Below are positions 61,465 to 64,000 of a DNA stretch of 64,000 bases, piece after piece. The DNA lies in assembly GCA_041395245.1 (NCBI GenBank), contig JAWLAY010000020.1, positions 1 to 64,000 on the forward strand. The letters run 5' to 3'. Source of the DNA: Aquimonas sp041395245 (GTDB lineage: Bacteria; Pseudomonadota; Gammaproteobacteria; Xanthomonadales; Xanthomonadaceae). Below the pieces are notes generated by a model. That model was not told where the DNA came from. It searched no databases and worked only from the letters and a program-made list of their open reading frames with translations. Both the position numbers and the translations under genes were made by a program. Within the stretch, counting starts at the first letter, position 1, and each line of letters begins with the position of its first letter.

Positions 61465-61709
61465 GTCATTTCCCTCAGGCTGAAGTGACGCAAGACGCTC
61501 CTCATGTCGAAGCCTTGCAGCGCCCTATTGTGTCGGCGACGACGCCTCGCGACCAGTCTTGCTGGTCGAAGTTTGCGGGGAGCAAGTCTGCAACCTCGGT
61601 CACGTTCTCCGCATCCATTACGACATGCTGTCCGCAGCCGACTGTCCACTGACCGCTGCGGACACCAGATGGAGTGTCTCAAGTGTCTGAATATGAAACG
61701 TTTATCGGT

Positions 61710-61725
61710 TGGCACGCGACGTGCT
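61710..61725 (+). promoter_or_regulatory. Possible sigma-54 promoter or palindromic operator
   Basis: The sequence tggcacgcgacgtgct has the GG-N10-GC spacing of a -24/-12 promoter, 35 bases before the start of the small exported protein. It also contains a perfect gcacg-cga-cgtgc inverted repeat, so an operator is an equal alternative. Confidence 0.35.
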
Positions 61726-61759
61726 AACGGATTGTTATCGAACCCCAGAGGAGATCGTC

Positions 61760-62044
61760 ATGCATCACTCCATCCATTCCATGTTGCTTCGCGTCGCGCT
61801 AACCGCTGGCACCTTGCTGGTGTTGTGGGCGTTCGGCGAACCGGTCAGTTCCGCTGCTCAGACCGCGCAGACCGAACTGCAGGCGTGTCCCACGACCTAC
61901 CAACCGACGACGGTCGTCGCGGAACGCGTCGACACCAGCGTAACCGGCTCGGAACGTCGAGCACGCCAGCGTCGCCTGACTTTGACCTTGCCATTTGCGG
62001 TCAATTTGAGCCCGGTCAACGCGGGTGACGCGGAACGCATATAA
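61760..62044 (+). CDS. Small exported protein of unknown function
   Basis: 94 residues. Hydrophobic N-terminus (LLRVALTAGTLLVLWAFGEPVSSAAQ) fits a signal peptide. The mature part is short and polar, with one Cys (LQACPTTYQPTTVVAERVD) and an Arg-rich end. ATG 61760 has an AGAGGAG Shine-Dalgarno, which argues that it is translated. Not recognised. The 3' end overlaps the feoA promoter and Fur-like site. The 295 bases upstream to aceF hold no other gene. Confidence 0.55.
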   Translation: MHHSIHSMLLRVALTAGTLLVLWAFGEPVSSAAQTAQTELQACPTTYQPTTVVAERVDTSVTGSERRARQRRLTLTLPFAVNLSPVNAGDAERI

Positions 62045-62059
62045 TGCGAACAATTCTCA
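62040..62059 (+). promoter_or_regulatory. feoAB promoter (-10) overlapped by a Fur-box-like site
   Basis: A perfect tataat -10 hexamer at 62040-62045 is overlapped by aatgcgaacaattctca at 62043-62059. This differs by about three bases from a symmetrical AATGAGAATCATTCTCA Fur box. Iron-bound Fur at this site would block the promoter, the usual control of feo operons. No good -35 was seen. Confidence 0.65.
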
Positions 62060-62074
62060 GCAACGGAAGTTCGC

Positions 62075-62335
62075 ATGCGTCTGGACTTGCTGCCGCTCGG
62101 GCAGTCCGCCGTCGTGGTGTCGGTGGAAGATCGCCCTCAGGTCGGTTCGACCGACGTCATTGCGCGCCGTCTGCGTGAATTGGGTTTTGTGCCCGGTGAG
62201 CCCGTCCGCCTGGTCGCCTGCGGCCCGATCGGTGCCGATCCGCTGCTGATCCAGATCGGCTTCACCCGTTTTGCTCTGCGCCGCAGCGAGGCCGCCCGGG
62301 TCGAGGTCAGTGTGCAGGTCGAGGCCGCCGCATGA
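62075..62335 (+). CDS. feoA: Ferrous iron transport protein A
   Basis: 86 residues of SH3-like fold with the FeoA pattern LDLLPLGQSAVVVSV, VIARRLRELGFVPGEPVRLVACGPIGADPLLIQI and FALRRSEAARVEV. It is a small cytoplasmic partner of FeoB. Its stop codon overlaps the feoB start (ATGA), so they are translationally coupled. The Fur-like site 16 bases upstream fits iron repression. Confidence 0.93.
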   Translation: MRLDLLPLGQSAVVVSVEDRPQVGSTDVIARRLRELGFVPGEPVRLVACGPIGADPLLIQIGFTRFALRRSEAARVEVSVQVEAAA

Positions 62336-64000
62336 GCGAGCTGGCCGACCGTCACGTCGCCCTGGTGGGCAACCCGAACTGCGGCAAGACCGCTTTGTTC
62401 AATCTGCTGACGGGCAGTCGGCAGAAGGTGGCGAACTATGCCGGTGTGACCGTCGAGCGCAAGGAAGGCCGATTCGTCGCGCCTTCCGGCAGAACCGTGC
62501 GGGTGCTCGATCTGCCGGGTGCCTACAGCCTGCAGGCCGCCAGTCTGGACGAGGCGATCACCTTTGATGTCATCAGCGGTCGGCGCGCCGACGAACTCGC
62601 GCCGGAGCTGCTGGTCTGCGTCGTCGACGCCACCAACTTGCGGCTGCATTTGCGTTTCGTGCTGGAACTGCTGGCGTTGGGCAAGCCCACCGTCATTGCC
62701 GTCAACCTGATGGATGTCGCACGGCGACGTGGTATCGAGATCGATCTGGCGCGCCTTCAACAGGAATTGGGCGTACCCGTGGTCGACACGGTGGCGGTCC
62801 GGCACGGCGGTGCCAAGGCCTTGATCGACTTGCTGGATCGACAGGAACTGCCGCGCCTGCCACCGATCAGTGTGAGTGCGGATCTACACCAACGCGTACG
62901 CACTCTGCTGGCCGCCGCAGTGCGAATGCCGACGCAGACCGCGCGCACCGACGATGCTCTGGATCGCTGGTTGCTGCATCCCGTATTCGGCTTGCTGACG
63001 CTGGCCGCGATCATGTTTCTGATTTTCCAGGCTGTGTATGCCTGGGCCACGCCGTTGATGGACCTCATCGATGCGGGCACGGTTGCCGTTGGGGAATGGG
63101 TCGCGGCGCGCATGCCGGAAGGGCCGCTCGCGGGACTGCTGGTGGACGGTATCATCGCGGGGACTGGCGGTGTGATCGTTTTCCTGCCGCAGATCCTGAT
63201 CCTGTTCGCCTTCATCCTGGCGCTGGAGGAATCCGGCTATCTGCCTCGTGCCGCCTTCCTGCTGGACCGCATGATGTCCTCGGCAGGCTTGTCGGGGCGT
63301 TCGTTCATTCCCTTGCTGTCGAGCTTTGCCTGCGCCATCCCCGGCATCATGGCCACGCGCTCCATTCAGGACCCGCGTGATCGTTTGGCAACGATTCTGG
63401 TCGCGCCGCTGATGACCTGTTCGGCGCGCCTGCCGGTCTACGCCCTGCTGATTGCAGCCTTCATTCCGCCGCAAACCGTGTGGGGTCTGTTCAATCTGCA
63501 GGGACTGGTGCTGTTCGGCCTGTATTTCGCCGCCGTGCTCAGCGCGTTGATCGTCGCTTGGGTGATGAAGCAATGGCGACGCGGCAGTGACGAACACCCG
63601 CTGATGCTGGAATTGCCCTCGTATCGCCTGCCGCACGCGCGAGATCTGCTGATCGGCCTGTGGGAGCGCGCGGTGATCTTCCTCAAGCGCGTTGGCGGGA
63701 TCATTCTGGCCTCGACGATTCTGCTGTGGTTCCTGCTGAACTTTCCCGCCGCGCCCATCGATGCCACGGGACCCGCGATCGACTACAGCTTTGCCGGGCG
63801 GATCGGTCACGCCATGGCGGTGGTGTTTGCACCGCTGGGATTTACGTGGGAGATCTGCATTGCGCTGATTCCCGGCCTTGCCGCGCGTGAGGTTGCCGTC
63901 GCCTCGCTGGCCACCGTTTACGCCGTGGCTGCCGTGGACGAAGCCGCGGCTGCCGACGCACTCGGCTCGCTGATCAGCACCGACTGGAGTCTCGCCACGG
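62332..64000 (+). CDS. feoB: Ferrous iron transport protein B (3'-truncated by window)
   Basis: The first 556 codons are visible and the frame is still open at the window end. N-terminal G domain: G1 VGNPNCGKTALFN, G3 LDLPGAYSLQAAS, G4 AVNLMD. The membrane part begins near residue 220 (PVFGLLTLAAIMFLIFQAVY) and includes the Gate motifs with conserved Cys (PLLSSFACAIPGIMATRSI, LMTCSARLPVYALLI), which are the standard FeoB signature. It imports Fe2+ across the inner membrane. It overlaps feoA by 4 bases. Confidence 0.97.
   Translation, partial: MSELADRHVALVGNPNCGKTALFNLLTGSRQKVANYAGVTVERKEGRFVAPSGRTVRVLDLPGAYSLQAASLDEAITFDVISGRRADELAPELLVCVVDATNLRLHLRFVLELLALGKPTVIAVNLMDVARRRGIEIDLARLQQELGVPVVDTVAVRHGGAKALIDLLDRQELPRLPPISVSADLHQRVRTLLAAAVRMPTQTARTDDALDRWLLHPVFGLLTLAAIMFLIFQAVYAWATPLMDLIDAGTVAVGEWVAARMPEGPLAGLLVDGIIAGTGGVIVFLPQILILFAFILALEESGYLPRAAFLLDRMMSSAGLSGRSFIPLLSSFACAIPGIMATRSIQDPRDRLATILVAPLMTCSARLPVYALLIAAFIPPQTVWGLFNLQGLVLFGLYFAAVLSALIVAWVMKQWRRGSDEHPLMLELPSYRLPHARDLLIGLWERAVIFLKRVGGIILASTILLWFLLNFPAAPIDATGPAIDYSFAGRIGHAMAVVFAPLGFTWEICIALIPGLAAREVAVASLATVYAVAAVDEAAAADALGSLISTDWSLAT

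Noticed and set aside
59941..61488. A 515-codon + strand frame across aceF
   Set aside because: Antisense to a complete E2 gene, with low-complexity Gly/Arg composition at the end.

Overview
The window is about 64 kb of GC-rich, gene-dense chromosomal DNA. It looks like a gammaproteobacterium of the Xanthomonadales/Lysobacterales type (Rhodanobacteraceae or Lysobacteraceae). The pointers are secreted proteins carrying an LF[A/S]DGFED tail, a DcaP-like porin beside an acs/DUF4212-symporter module, an ECF sigma factor next to a TPR-bearing Ser/Thr kinase, an orphan thiC behind a TPP riboswitch, and the rpmB-rpmG pair. This assignment rests on protein recognition only. No rRNA, tRNA, CRISPR array, insertion sequence or prophage was seen.

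Layout. 0-5.5 kb: the 3' part of a giant secreted protein built from Ig-like repeats. 5.7-7.3 kb: a small accessory patch with an AbrB/PIN toxin-antitoxin pair and an unassigned conserved gene. 7.3-16.9 kb: a beta-propeller diguanylate cyclase, an MHS-type transporter, two small hypotheticals, an MscS channel, a DUF481 outer-membrane protein, a secreted amidohydrolase and a DUF2256 protein. 16.9-23.2 kb: an acetate/carboxylate module with a CrbR-like response regulator, acs, a divergent porin, and the small and large subunits of a sodium:solute symporter. 23.3-26.8 kb: a small membrane protein and a secreted Asp-box propeller protein. 27-30 kb: envelope genes (cls, uppP) and a PEBP protein. 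30-40.3 kb: a signalling block with two Ser/Thr kinases, a PAS/CZB chemoreceptor, an ECF sigma/anti-sigma/PDZ operon, and a divergent second ECF sigma with a kinase-TPR gene. 40.3-48 kb: a UbiA-family prenyltransferase, rpmB-rpmG, an Sfp-type PPTase, a large TPR protein, an alpha/beta hydrolase, plsC, a hotdog thioesterase and a DUF1232 protein. 48-51.3 kb: a TPP riboswitch, thiC and a DUF2167 protein. 51.3-54.4 kb: a cluster of exported proteins with a retropepsin-like lipoprotein and two copies (one decayed) of an IPTL-CTERM-like tail that share a 73-bp identical stretch. 54.5-61.5 kb: a DUF6159 protein, fpr, a large exported alpha-solenoid protein, a DUF3142 lipoprotein and aceF. 61.7-64 kb: a small exported protein and the Fur-type feoAB operon, with feoB cut by the window end.

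Three groups of genes appear to work together. The acetate module pairs uptake (porin, symporter) with activation (acs) and a regulator. The 35.2-40.3 kb block holds two ECF systems of different logic back to back: one has a transmembrane anti-sigma factor, and the other has no acidic DxxD-type motif in region 2.2 and sits beside a kinase, which suggests activation by phosphorylation. The 51-54 kb cluster and the two DGFED proteins indicate at least two C-terminal sorting or anchoring signals in this organism. The least explained features are the duplicated C-terminal cassette, the DGFED tails and the retropepsin-like lipoprotein between the two cassette copies.
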